NCBI GenBank assembly: GCA_019802505.1 | Contig: JAFMOC010000512.1 | Location: 200,001 to 264,000, forward strand | Source: Corydoras sp. C115 | Lineage: Eukaryota > Chordata > Actinopteri > Siluriformes > Callichthyidae | DNA: 64,000 nucleotides | Reading direction: 5' to 3' | In this document: in pieces, positions 7,946-18,075 of the stretch | How positions within the stretch are numbered: the first letter of the stretch is position 1 | Layout of the letters: each line of letters starts with the position of its first letter | Notes under the pieces: model-generated | Database searches by the model: none | What the model saw: only the letters and a program-made list of their open reading frames with translations | What the model was told of the DNA's origin: nothing | Made by a program: the position numbers and the translations under genes

Positions 7946-8930
7946 GACGCAGGAACCGGAACCGCGGTTAATGGTTCTCGAATCACACGGGTGATTTTAA
8001 AACCTCAGAGAACCTCCGAGAAGGTCTGGCTTTTCTTCCCGAAATATTTCCGTCCGTTTGGTTCCTAAAGCGTTGCGCAGCAGCCTTGACGGAACACTCT
8101 GGGACCCGTCAGATGTTCCGCCCATCACGGCTTTATTAATCTAACATCTGGAGCCTGTCCCTGCAGTCCGCGTCGACAGGCTCGCTGCGGAGCGCCCAAA
8201 TAAAATGTTTAGGTTTCCAGACAGAAGCCCTTAATGAAGGATGCAGCGCCGGACCCGGACCGCCGCCGGCGCCCTCTCACGCTGCGCCGGGCGTCCCGTC
8301 ACGCGCCGCCGTAACGCGGCTCAGCCTTTACGTTTGTCTCCGAAAATTATTCTTTTTCTTTTTCTTTTTTTTTTTTTTCCTGCTCTTCCTTCTGTTGACA
8401 TTGAGAGAAAAGAAATGAGTTCTGGGATCAGCACGTTCTGCTTAGCTTGCATTACTCCGCTTGAATTTGATCTGCTACATTAGACGGCGGGGCTGCGGGT
8501 CTCCCGGGGGGGGGGGGGGGGGGGGGGGGTTTGGGGGGGGGGGGGGGGGGGGGTCGGTGGGAGTACGGCACGGACGAGGAATACCAAAAAATAAAAAAAT
8601 CGGGCCCACTTTTTCTTTTTTCTTCAGAAAATGTTCTAGCGAGCAGCTTCCATCAGGGTTCCATCAGGGTTCCATCGGGGTTCCTCAGTTCAACCAGGGG
8701 GCAAGGCGAGGGGATGGAGCTGACTGATGGAGGTCCTCCAACTCCTCAGACGTTCTCAGAGGAACGGATGATGAGCTCTAAACCAGTGACAGCTGTTTTT
8801 TTATAACCTGCGTTCTGTAATTTGTATGATAATAAAGAAACCCGAATCCTGTTACTCAGCGATGAGCGTTCAGTTTGGAAAAAAAATTCATTAATAAATA
8901 AACCCCTTTGCTGTGGGCACCATCCGCTCG
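7946..8930. other. Unique CpG-rich stretch with homopolymers
   Basis: No gene. About 8080-8330 is CpG-rich with TTTATTAATC words. A T-rich run lies at 8357-8378 and two long G runs at 8502-8529 and 8533-8554. A partial family-B repeat (TGCGTTCTGTAATTTG, CGAATCCTGTTACTCAGCG) lies at about 8790-8890. TTCCATCAGGG is tandemly repeated at 8648-8670. Confidence 0.45.
8502..8554. repeat. Poly-G tracts, G-quadruplex-prone
   Basis: Two runs of about 20 or more G separated by TTT. Strong G-quadruplex potential; run length is often unreliable in assemblies. Confidence 0.8.
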
Positions 8931-9432
8931 CCCCACTCCACTTGCTCCACCCACTCTACCCCCCATCCACTCCACTCGCTCCACCCACTCCACTCATTCC
9001 ACCCTCTCCACCCACTCCACTTGCTCCACCCACTCTACCCCCCATCCACTCCACTCGCTCCACCCACTCCACTCATTCCACCCTCTCCACCCACTCCACT
9101 CGCTCCACACACTCGCTCCACCCCCCCATCCACTCCACTCGCTCCACCCACTCCACCCCCCACCACTTCACTCGTTCCACCCACTTCACTCGCTCCACCC
9201 GCTCCACTCGTTACACCCACATCATTCGCTCCACCCACTCCACTCACTCCACCCCCCACCACTTCACCCGCTCAACTCGTTCCACCCTCTCCACCCACTC
9301 CACTCCACTCGCTCCACCCACTCCACCCCCCACCACTTCACTCGCTCCACCCACTCCACTCGCTCCACCCACTCCACCCCCCACCACTTCACTCGTTCCA
9401 CCCACTCCACCCGCTCCACTCGCTCAATCCAG
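8931..9432 (+). repeat. CCACTC-type minisatellite with a 79-bp higher-order duplication
   Basis: About 500 bp of hexamer-like words (CCACTC, GCTCCA, CCCACT) with CACCACTTCACTCG variants. A 79-bp stretch starting at the CTTGCTCCAC at 8941 recurs at 9020. Long plus-strand frames (up to 323 codons; Thr/His/Ser/Pro) and the minus-strand Gly/Val frames are read-throughs of the repeat, not genes. Confidence 0.9.
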
Positions 9433-9880
9433 TCATGTTCTCTCTCCTCCATCAGCGATCACCGGACGCTGCGTCACCCAATTTCAGCTGTGTATAGATC
9501 AGGATGGCGTGGTCGACCCCCACAGTTACCTCCACCCTGTTCTTTCATGTTCCTCATCCTGCCCCAGTTTATAACGTTCCACTTCATTCCGACTCTATTT
9601 TGCGTTTCCAGGGTAACGTGGTGGAGAACGGCGCGGGACTCAGAAGCCGTAATTGCGCGAGATACGCCGACGTGTTGTCACGCTGGTCGCATACTAATAA
9701 ACGTAATGCTGTTTGTGAAATCGAGAAAACCGCAGACCACGACGCGCGTGCAACGGCTAACGGAACGTAGAGCGTCCTCGCATCGGCACCATGAGAACCA
9801 TCTGCAAACGCACGCTAGGTTGCTTATTATTTTGTTGTTTCAACCAACAGGATGTTCAATTTTAGAATTTATTAATTAGT
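9433..9880. other. Unique region with an exon-like segment
   Basis: CpG-rich unique DNA. A splice-like segment at 9612-9770 is listed separately. From about 9800 the sequence becomes AT-rich and leads into family-B repeat. Confidence 0.4.
9612..9770 (+). other. Weak candidate terminal exon
   Basis: A pyrimidine-rich acceptor-like TTTTGCGTTTCCAG ends at 9611. It is followed by 52 codons open to TAG at 9768-9770, reading GNVVENGAGLRSRNC at the start. The peptide is not recognisable. Fifty open codons in CpG-rich DNA are not rare. Confidence 0.12.
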
Positions 9881-9884
9881 TCGA

Positions 9885-10248
9885 TAGTGAATAAATCTGA
9901 TTGGCTGAGCCGTTCGTCCACCGTGACATCATTAACAATAACACGCCCCTCTGAGCTCCACATTCGTATCAGTGCCTGATATACAATACATAATTTTTTT
10001 TAATCATATACATTTTATAAACTGCGTTCTGTAATTTGGCCACTAGATGACAGTATATGATAAAGCAACCGGAATCCAGTTACTCAGCGATCAGCGTTCA
10101 GTTTAAAAACCGGACTAGATTACGTCACGGAAGAGCAGATTATTAACGATTTTGCTCTTAATAAATGCATTTCTGAATCAAAGCTTGTGATTTATTTACA
10201 ATAATACACACCAGGGTCGTTCTGCTCCTTAAATCTGATTGGCTGAGC
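9885..10248 (+). mobile_element. MITE-like family B, best copy
   Basis: Blocks in order: AATCTGATTGGCTGAGCCG, CGTGACATCATTAACAATAA, ACATTCGTATCAGTGC, CTGCGTTCTGTAATTTGGCC, CGGAATCCAGTTACTCAGCG, ACTAGATTACGTCACGG, CAGATTATTAACGATTTTG. At 10226 the starting block AATCTGATTGGCTGAGC begins again, so the element is followed by the start of a second copy that is broken by poly-C. No protein capacity. Confidence 0.65.
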
Positions 10249-10387
10249 CCCCCCCCCCACCCCCCCCCCCCCCCCCCCCCCCCCCACCACCCCCCCCCCC
10301 CCCCCCCCCCCCCCCCCCACCCCCCCCCACCCCCCCTCCCCCCCCCCCCCCCCCCCCCCCCACCCCCCCCCCCCCCCCCCCCCCCCC
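10249..10387. repeat. 139-bp poly-C tract with sparse A/T interruptions
   Basis: Almost pure C on the plus strand. It sits inside the second family-B start: GGCTGAGCC before it and GCCGTGACATCATC after it, which are adjacent in other copies. Strong i-motif/G-quadruplex potential. The minus-strand poly-Gly frame here is not a gene. Confidence 0.85.
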
Positions 10388-10462
10388 GCCGTGACATCAT
10401 CACTGCCTCTGCAGACTCGCTTATAAAACCTTCTTTAATATTAATGATCAATTAATTAGCAG

Positions 10463-10668
10463 TCTATGTTCTTCCCGTGTCACTTGGGTTTCCTCTGGGT
10501 TCTCCGGTGTCCTCCCACAGTGCAAAAACATGTATTCAAGGTGATTCGAATGCTCTAAATTGCCCCATATAGTGTATGTGTGTGTGAGTAAGTGTGGCCC
10601 CAGTAATAGATTGGCGTCCTGTTCTGGGTGTATCCGCCCAGCGCCCAAAACGTTCTCCCCTGGAACCA
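10463..10668 (+). mobile_element. SINE-A, internal fragment
   Basis: Begins at CTATGTTCTTCCCGTG, contains TCCTCCCACAGTGCAAAAAC and GCCCCATATAGTG, and ends at AACGTTCTCCCCTGGA. Head and tail are absent. Confidence 0.85.
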
Positions 10669-10855
10669 TGTGACCCTGGTAGAGGTTGGCGTTGGTTTCC
10701 AGCTGCGGGACTCGCATTCTCTGAAACACACGGCGTCTTTGTTTTCTTATCAGCCGCGACATGATTCATCTCCCTCGACTCGTCCTCTGATTCCTTCATT
10801 GTTTGTCTTATCTTTCGTCACTAAGCAACCGAGCATCCGCTCGCTGTTTAACCTG

Positions 10856-10894
<39 letters not shown>

Positions 10895-11234
10895 GGGTGC
10901 GCAACCCTGAGTGCTCATCCGGACGCAGAGCGTTCTCCTTCACGGCTCGTTAACCGAGATCGAGCCTCACCTTTGGGGAACAGTTTGGGGAAGGCCCAAA
11001 GACACAGTGTTCTGTATTGTTTAGGGGAGGATGGGTTAATTGGGTTAATTATTATTTATTTATGTGTATTGAGGTCGGCTGCTTCACCTGATTCCTATTT
11101 AGGCCCGCCCCTTACCCGCACACACGTGGAACCACCTTATGGCGCCACCTTGTGGATGTGGAATCAGAGTCAGTCTAATCGGCGATCAGTGGTACAGGAT
11201 GCTGCAGACAGGACGATGCTGGATTGTTTATAAT
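10669..11234. other. Unique spacer with (TG)n and a Tc1 fragment
   Basis: (TG)n at 10859-10892. GGGGAACAGTTTGGGGAAGG at about 10976 is a short relic of the Tc1-type element seen at 945. CCACCTTGTGG at 11145-11155, read on the minus strand with GGCGCC, is CTCF-like. No gene. Confidence 0.45.
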
Positions 11235-11545
11235 TTTAATCTGGCGACACTGCCGTGTCAGGGAACTCCTCCACGGTGTGCTCAGTCTGATTAAATCATA
11301 AAAGTGATCGATTTGAAATATTTTTATTGAAAATTTGCAATATACAGCCTTTTAATCCATAATAATCCAGGCGTAATCCCACAGGGGCAAATCGAGGCTG
11401 GATTCTTTAATCCAGCAGCACTGCCGTGTCTGATCCACTCGTACCAGCGTCGCGCCGTGAGCGTCTGATTAAATGGTCAAAGTGATGGATTTTTAAGTAT
11501 TTGTTTTGAATTTGCAGCCTTTTAATCCACGCTGTAATCCCGCCA
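11235..11545 (+). repeat. Diverged tandem duplication, two units of about 165 bp
   Basis: Unit 1 (about 11235-11400) and unit 2 (about 11405-11545) share ACTGCCGTGTC, GTCTGATTAAAT, AAAGTGAT, TTTGCA and CAGCCTTTTAATCCA in the same order. No coding capacity. Not recognised as a known family. Confidence 0.7.
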
Positions 11546-11924
11546 TAGCAGTTGATTCGTATTAGAACGCTATCTTTGCAGAACGTAACGCGGTTCGCAA
11601 CTTGGGTAACGAGTGTCAAGTTAATTAGGGATGGTTTTCGGCATGCTGCTTACTCAGCAATAACCCCGCGGTTTAATTAGCGTCCTGAGCGACAGCGCTG
11701 TTATGATGTCACCTGAGTCATCACGTTCAGGTTCCGCGTCGTTTCCGCGGCGAGGACCCATCACGCAGGAGTCCGTCTCCGAGACAATTACACGCTGACA
11801 TCTGAGGGCTAGTCTCCGGCGGTCTGGACAACTCCACCGCGTCGGAACCCATGTGCTGGATAACAAAGGGGGCCACGTGTTACCCGCGATCTCGTTTCCG
11901 TGGGGACCGAAAGAAAGACCGAAA
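11546..11924. other. Unique CpG-rich spacer
   Basis: A 70-codon minus frame is unremarkable. Nothing recognised. Confidence 0.4.
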
Positions 11925-12098
11925 ATAAAATAAAATAACGCTAAAATAAAATAAAATGACGCTAAAATAAAATAACTATTAAATGAAATAAAATAAAATA
12001 ACGCTAAAATAAAATAAAATGAAATTAAATAAAATAACGATAAAATAAAATAATGATAAAATAAAATAATGATAAAATAAAATAAAATAAAATAACAA
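11925..12098 (+). repeat. (AAAAT)n-type minisatellite
   Basis: AAAATAAAATAACGCTAAAAT and related words repeat over about 170 bp, with AACGCT or AATGAT spacers every 20-25 bases. Confidence 0.9.
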
Positions 12099-12649
12099 TA
12101 AAAAAAACCTTTTCTGAAATGAATTGTTTCTTCGGAATGATTTGCCCTCTTTAGATAATGCGGCGCGGCCCGGCCTTTGGGTTTTGGTTCTCCTTCCGGC
12201 TAAGCGGAGTGCAGATCGCAGCCAGATGCCTCCTTCATCTCCGAGGGTTTGATATTCCTCGAACCCGCGCTCTGCTCCGCGTCTGTTATGGGCGTCCGGC
12301 CCGCAGACCCTCGTCCTCTCGACTTTGGGTTGTGGAGGAGCTTCTGGAGAATGAAGAAGGATGCGCCAGTTCATTGTGTCTGACTGCGCTCTGTACCCCC
12401 CCCCTGCGCGCCTCCCGGCGTTACTCCTCAGAGGAGGCGTTATCAGAAACCGCACACTCAAACAAATCCGGCCGCACCCCCGACCCCTCCATTCTGTTTC
12501 TCCCCAAAATGTGTTAATCTCCCCGGAGTGGACGGGTGTTATCACCCCAACCGCAGAACCGCGTCCAAATCAGAGCTGGAGGAGTCCCCCGAGCCTCGGT
12601 ACCCCGCCCTGTCCTCCTGTGTCTGAGTTCCGAGTGTATGAGCATGATA
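12099..12649. other. CpG-rich unique island
   Basis: Overlapping open frames on both strands (188 codons minus, 119 and 112 plus) indicate composition and not a gene. Features AAGCGGAG, GGGTTTGATATTCC and similar words; nothing recognised. Confidence 0.35.
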
Positions 12650-13500
12650 GCAATCGCTTCCCTAATTTAATCAGTCGGTTCCATGATTTTAATAATTGAT
12701 TTTATAAGTTTAGTGATTGGTTCCCTTAATTTTAGTAATTGGTTCCCTAAGTTTAGCAGTTGGTTCCATAAGTTTACTAATTGATTCCATAATTTAAGCA
12801 ATCGGTTCCTCCAATTCTAGTAATCAGTTCCATAAGTTTAGCAATTGGTTCTTTAAGTTTAGTAGTCGTTTCCCTCAATATTAGTAATCGGTTCCCCAGG
12901 TCTAGTAATTGGTTCCCTTAGTTTAGTAATCAGTTCCATAATTTAAGCAATTGGTTCCCCTGATTCAAGTAACTGGTTCCCTAGTTTAGTAATTGGTTAT
13001 CTAAGTTTAGTAATTGGTTCCATAAGTTTAGTGATTAGTTCCCTAAGTTTAGTAATCGGTTCCATAATTTAAGCAATTGGTTCCCTAAGTTTAGTTATTG
13101 GTTCCATAAGTTTAGTAATTGGTTCCCTAAGTTTAGTGATTAGTTCGCTAAGTTTAGTCATCGGTTCCATAATTTAAGCAATTGGTTCCCTAAGTTTAGT
13201 AATTAGTTCCCTAAGTTTAGTAATTAGTTCCATTAGTTTAGTAATTAGTTCTATAAATTTAGTAATTAGTTCCCTAAGTTTAGTCATCGGTTCCATAATT
13301 TAAGCAATTCGTTCCCTAAGTTTAGTAATTAGTTCCATTAGTTTGGTAGTTAGTTCCATTAGTTTGGTAATTAGTTCCATTAGTTTAGTAATCGGTTCCA
13401 TAAATTTTGAGGACAGATGATACAGTGGGATGGTGATGAGTTCCAATTAATCGGTTCCTTAATTTATGCAATCTGTTCCATTTTTGCAATCGGTTCTAGT
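12650..13500 (+). repeat. 21-bp AT-rich minisatellite, block 1
   Basis: About 40 units of GGTTCCCTAAGTTTAGTAATT and variants (CCATAATTTAAGCAATT, CCATAAGTTTAGTGATT). Unit spacing of 21 checked at 13163 and 13184. The same unit recurs in three later blocks (14803, 15929, 17030). Confidence 0.95.
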
Positions 13501-14100
13501 TGGAGGTTCTGCGCTTGACGGAACCTTTTGGGACGCGTGTACTGAAGTCCTGAACCAGTAAATTCAGATGTTCCTTTAGAACACGGAACCCAAACCCATC
13601 AGTACGTTTGGTGGAGCATGTCCTCCTGTGTCTGTGTGGAGGGGATGAGCTCCACGCCGTGTTCTCCGCGCCGCTTGGATGGAGCCGAACCCGGGACGCG
13701 TCCCACAGGTTGGAGACGGCGGGCCGCTGTGGGTTCGGGTGATGGATGCAGACTGCTGTTTTGTGTTCGGTGTTCGGACCAAAGGACGATCCATTAATCA
13801 TCCTGCACTAAAAAAAACACAAACCCCAACTCCCAACTCCACCTGCACGTTCTCCCGGGGCCTGCAGGGGGCGCTGTGGCGCCGGGTTCTCAGAGCGCCG
13901 AGACGCGACGCGGCTGCGCTGAACGGTATTGTTCTCACCAGAGAGCGAACATCGATCCGACTCAGCGGCGAGGATTCATCAATGAATCATGATTCATTTG
14001 ATTCACAACGATTCGTTATCCGCTTGAACCCGCGCCGCGTTCGGAGGCATGCAGAGGGACGCTCCCTTAATAGGGCGCCTAGGGATAGTGTACACAGGCT

Positions 14101-14102
<2 letters not shown>
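13501..14102. other. Unique CpG-rich region
   Basis: Overlapping frames on both strands, none recognised. CCTGCAGGGGGCGCTGTGG at 13861-13879 is a strong CTCF-like match. ATGATTCATTTGATTCA near 13987 is a short direct repeat. Confidence 0.4.

Positions 14103-14161
<59 letters not shown>
14103..14161. repeat. (TG)n microsatellite
   Basis: 59 bases of uninterrupted GT. Confidence 0.95.
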
Positions 14162-14164
<3 letters not shown>

Positions 14165-14254
14165 AGTGGATATAGATCAGCTCTGCCTCCTCTTTTTTTA
14201 TAGGCTGGTTCCATTAGAGGGCGCCACAGCGGACCATTAATCTCCAAATCACCC

Positions 14255-14457
14255 TCGTAAGCGTCCTCCTCCATCACCCCGACCTGCATGTCCTCCCTCA
14301 CCGCATCAGGACACCTCCTCTGTAACCTTCCTCCTCCTCCTGCCCTCCTTCTGCCAAAAATACCCCTCCTCCCTCCTCTGAGCATGTCCAAACCTCACCT
14401 CCCTCACCTTACATCTTTATAGAAAATTAATAAATAACACGGATAAATATTTATATC
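14255..14457 (+). repeat. Duplicated segment, copy 1 (pairs with 15372)
   Basis: TCGTAAGCGTCCTCCTCCATC, CACCCCGACCTGCATGTCC, CTCTGTAACCTTCCTCCTCC and ATCTTTAT recur in order from 15372. The offset is 1117 bp, so a segment of about 1.1 kb including 21-bp minisatellite was tandemly duplicated. Confidence 0.85.
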
Positions 14458-14792
14458 AGGGTGGCTTAGTGGTTTGGCACGTTCGCCTCTCTGCGCTAGG
14501 GATTACCGCTAATTTCCATGTTCTCCCCGTGTCTGCATGGATTTCCTCCGGGTTCTCTGGTTTCCTCCCACAGTCCAAAAACATGGATCAAGTTAATTGA
14601 ATTCTCAAAAATTGCCCCATATAGAGTGTGTGTGTCTGTGTGAGTGAGTGTGTGTCCAGCGATGGATTGGCGCCCTGTCCTGGGTCTATCTGCCCAGCGC
14701 CCGAGACGTTCTCCCCTGGATGGGTATGGGGACCCCCCCCCCCCCCGCGACCCTAATAGAGGATAAAGCGGGAGATAATGAATGAATGAATG
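14458..14792 (+). mobile_element. SINE-A with perfect 13-bp target-site duplication
   Basis: Starts at the head AGGGTGGCTTAGTGG and ends in GATAATGAATGAATGAATG. AAATATTTATATC at 14445-14457 is repeated exactly at 14793-14805. This is direct evidence of retroposition and fixes both element ends. The B box is damaged (ATTACCGCTAATTTCC replaces GGTTCGAATCC), so this copy is unlikely to be transcribed by Pol III. Confidence 0.95.
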
Positions 14793-14805
14793 AAATATTT
14801 ATATC

Positions 14806-15372
14806 GGTTCCCAAAGTTTAGCTAAAGCTTCCGTAAGTGGTTCCCCAATTTTAGTAATTGGTTCCCCAATTTTGGCACTTGGTTCCCCCAATTTCAGTAA
14901 TCGGTTCCCCAGTTTTAGTAATTGGTTCCCCAATTTTGGCAATTGGTTCCTCAGTTTTGGTAATCAGTTCCCAATTTGGCAATTGGTTCCCCAAGTTCCA
15001 GTAATCGGTTTCCCCAGTTTTTGTAATTGGTTCCTCAATTTCAGTCATCAATTCCCCGATTTTAGTAATTGGTTCCCCGATTTTGGTAATCTGTTCCCCA
15101 ATTTCAGTAATCGGTTCCCCAGTTTTAGTAATTGGTTCCCCAATTTTGGCAATTGGTTCCTCAATTTTGGTAATCAGTTCCCTGATTCCCCAATTTTGGT
15201 AATCAATTCCATAATTTTAGTAATTGGCTCCCCAATTTTAGTAATTGGTTCCCCCAATTTCAGTAATCGGTTCCCCAGTTTTGGTAATCAGTTCCCCGGT
15301 TGCCCAATTTTGGTAATCGGGTCTCCAATTTTAGTAATTGGTTCCTTAATTCCAGTAATCGGTTCCCCAAAT
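14806..15372 (+). repeat. 21-22-bp minisatellite, block 2
   Basis: About 26 units of the block-1 family with a local variant (GGTTCCCCAATTTTAGTAATT, CCAATTTTGGCAATT, CCAATTTCAGTAATC). The 186-codon plus frame (15 percent or more Phe/Pro/Ser/Asn) is repeat read-through. Confidence 0.95.
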
Positions 15373-15495
15373 CGTAAGCATCCTCCTCCATCACCCCGAC
15401 CTGCATGTCCTCCCTCACCGCGTCCTCTGTAACCTTCCTCCTCCTCCTCCTCCTCTGAGCGTCTCAGCTCCCTCACTTTAAATCTTTATGAAATA
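15372..15495 (+). repeat. Duplicated segment, copy 2
   Basis: Second copy of the segment at 14255, slightly shortened, with no SINE-A after its ATCTTTAT block. Confidence 0.85.
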
Positions 15496-15928
15496 TAAAT
15501 ATGAAGATGTGGACCCCGTGTTCCAGAACAGAACGTGGCCCTGGGCGGAACCCCGCAGGGCCATCGGGCGGTCCGTCCGGCTGCGAGCGGGAAGAGGACG
15601 GGGCTGATGTGATGACATTTTATTTTGGGTTTATTTTATTTGCCCCCCCCCCCCCTCTGACTGATTTCTTGTAATTTTCAAGGACGGTTTTTACACCGGC
15701 TCGTTAACGGCAGCTCGGCCCCCCGAGGGGTCAATTACACAGCGACGAGGGCCGAGCTCGTTTAAATTACTAAAAAAAACGCAGCTCATTTCCGCTTCAT
15801 GTTCCTCTCTGTTTATAATTCATCACTAAAGTCAGATCAGTGTGCGCGCTGTTCCCGTTCAACATCCCATAATGCTCTGCAAGTACAGACACACCTGCTG
15901 ACTACCGACGCATGGACTGGTCATCAGC
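15496..15928. other. Unique CpG-rich spacer
   Basis: No gene. The segment 15600-15790 mixes GATGTGATGACATTTTATT with GC-rich DNA and a C-run at 15644-15654; candidate regulatory DNA at best. Confidence 0.35.
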
Positions 15929-16300
15929 TCCTAGGTTTACTAATCGGTTCCAGAAGTTTACTCATCGGTTCCCCAAATTTTATTAATTGTTTCCCTAAGT
16001 TTAGCAATCGGTTCCATAATTTAAGCAATTGGTTCCCCCAATTTTAGTAATCGGTTCCCGGGTCTAGCAATCGGTTCCAGAAGTTTACTAATCGGTTCCC
16101 TTAATTTTATTAATTGGTTCCCCCAATTTTAGTAATCAGTTCCCAAGGTCTAGCACTTGGTTCCATAAGTTTAGTAATCGGTTCCATAATTTTAGTAATC
16201 AGTTCCCCAAATTGTAGCAATTGGTTCCATAATTTTAGTAATCAGTTCCCTAAGTTTATTAATCGGTTTCTTGAGTTTAGTAATTGTTTCCATGATTTAT
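15929..16300 (+). repeat. 21-bp minisatellite, block 3
   Basis: About 17 units of the same family (GGTTCCATAAGTTTAGTAATC and variants), some units with an extra C. Confidence 0.95.
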
Positions 16301-16326
16301 GGGTGCCATCCAACAATCAGATCCAT

Positions 16327-16440
16327 CGGGGGGTCGGTGGGTGGGTCAGTCAGTGGGTGGGTCGGTGGGTGAGTCAGTCAGTCAGTGGGTGGGTGGGTCA
16401 GTCAGTCATTGGGTCGGTCGGTCAGTGGGTGGGTCAGGTA
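16327..16440. repeat. GGGT/CAGT microsatellite, G-rich
   Basis: GGGTCGGTGGGTGGGTCAGTCAG-like words over 110 bases. Several GGG runs give G-quadruplex potential. Confidence 0.85.
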
Positions 16441-16708
16441 ACCTGTATTTTAGTGTTGTGTGGATGGTGTGTGCTGACAGGACCGCGTGTTCTCTGCGTG
16501 GTTGTTGTCGTAGTTTCCAGCGCCTCGGCTGAAGCAGAGCTCTGATGGCGTGTGAACGTTTGCAGAGCGCCCTCTTCTGAGTGTTTTTTGCTAATTCAGC
16601 GTTTATTACAGCAGATTGCTCTGTTCAGCAGGACAATATTGTGAGATTCTGCAGCCTCTCAGCACCGACAACAGCGCCATTATCAGAAAACTCAGCTGAC
16701 ATCTGTTT

Positions 16709-16710
<2 letters not shown>

Positions 16711-16776
<66 letters not shown>

Positions 16777-16787
16777 GTGTGTGTGTG
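16711..16787. repeat. (TG)n with GCGCGCGC core
   Basis: (GT)n of 77 bases interrupted once by GCGCGCGCG, a classic Z-DNA-prone arrangement. Mirror-image short frames on the two strands are not genes. Confidence 0.95.
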
Positions 16788-17029
16788 GTTGTCTGAAGTG
16801 GTTGGAAATTACAGACTTCAGTATAAACACAGAGCTACATTATAAGTGTTCAGTTTTATTATGGAGTTCTTCATGGTTCCTGGTTCCTGGTTCACAGTGA
16901 GATCAGGTTTATTTATTCAGGGCCCCAGTTGTCATAAAAATAGGAACTGGGTTCTCTCTCTGACGGTGATTCGTTTATTCACGTGCTTTAATCAGTTCAT
17001 TAGGTAAATTAGTTTATTTATTATTTTAA
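16788..17029. other. AT-rich spacer
   Basis: GGTTCCTGGTTCCTGG at about 16874 is a small tandem repeat. Nothing else recognised. Confidence 0.4.
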
Positions 17030-17172
17030 TTGGATCTCAAATTTCTCTAATCTGTTTTCAAATTTAATTAATTGGGTATTCCACTTTCAGTAAACGGTTC
17101 CATATTTTTAATAATTGGTTCTCCAGGTTTAGTAATTGGTTCCCTAAGTTTACTAATAATTTCCATTTCAGT
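17030..17172 (+). repeat. 21-bp minisatellite, block 4 (decayed)
   Basis: Six or so diverged units (GGTTCTCCAGGTTTAGTAATT, GGTTCCCTAAGTTTACTAAT) after degenerate ones (AATTTCTCTAATCTG). Confidence 0.8.
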
Positions 17173-17193
17173 TTAAGCAGCAGTTTTCAGGGT

Positions 17194-17224
<31 letters not shown>

Positions 17225-17748
17225 TGATGATAATGATAATAATTATATTAATAATAATATTAATATTAATTATGATGATGATAATGATGATGATGATGAT
17301 GATATTAATGATGATAATGATATTAATGATGATGATAATAATGATGATGATATTAAAGATGATGATGATATTAATGATGATGATGATATTTATGATATTG
17401 ATGATGATGATGATGATATTGATGATGATCATGATATTAATGAGGATATTAATGATGATGATGATGATGATGATGATATTAATTAGGATATTAATGAGGA
17501 TCATGATGAAATTAATGATGATATTAATGATGATGATGATGATGATATTGATGATGATGATATTAATGATGATAATTATATTAATGATGATATTAATGAG
17601 GATATTAATGATGATGATTATATTAATGATGCTAATTATATTAATGATGATGATTATATTAATGATGATAATTATATTAATGATGATGATTATATTAATG
17701 ATGATGTTGATAATTATATTAATGATGATGATGATGATGATGATGATG
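17194..17748. repeat. (AAT)n/(GAT)n compound microsatellite with ATTAATGATGAT units
   Basis: About 555 bp. A short (AAT)n is followed by irregular mixtures of GATGAT and ATTAAT, ending in (GAT)n. Plus Met/Ile and minus Ile/Asn frames are by-products. Confidence 0.95.
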
Positions 17749-17904
17749 CCGTGCGCTGCGTCTGTGTTCTTCAGTGTTCTTTAGTTTTAATGATGATGTT
17801 CTCAGGATGGAAACCAGCATCGGAATCTGCTGCAGTGTTGAAGTAACTCTGACTTCCTCCCACGTACAGCTGCATGCACACACACACACACACACACTCT
17901 CTCA

Positions 17905-17939
<35 letters not shown>

Positions 17940-18030
17940 CAGATCTAAATGGTGATTTATACCAATTATATGCAGACCTGTGCTTCCTGTCCACTCTGTC
18001 TAAATCGGACATCTGCGTCACATTCCCACG

Positions 18031-18075
<45 letters not shown>

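Noticed and set aside
8822..9879. 250- and 323-codon Ser/Thr/His/Pro frames
   Set aside because: Minisatellite read-through with mirror frames on the other strand.
10158..10451. Glycine-rich protein
   Set aside because: Poly-G on the minus strand of the poly-C tract.
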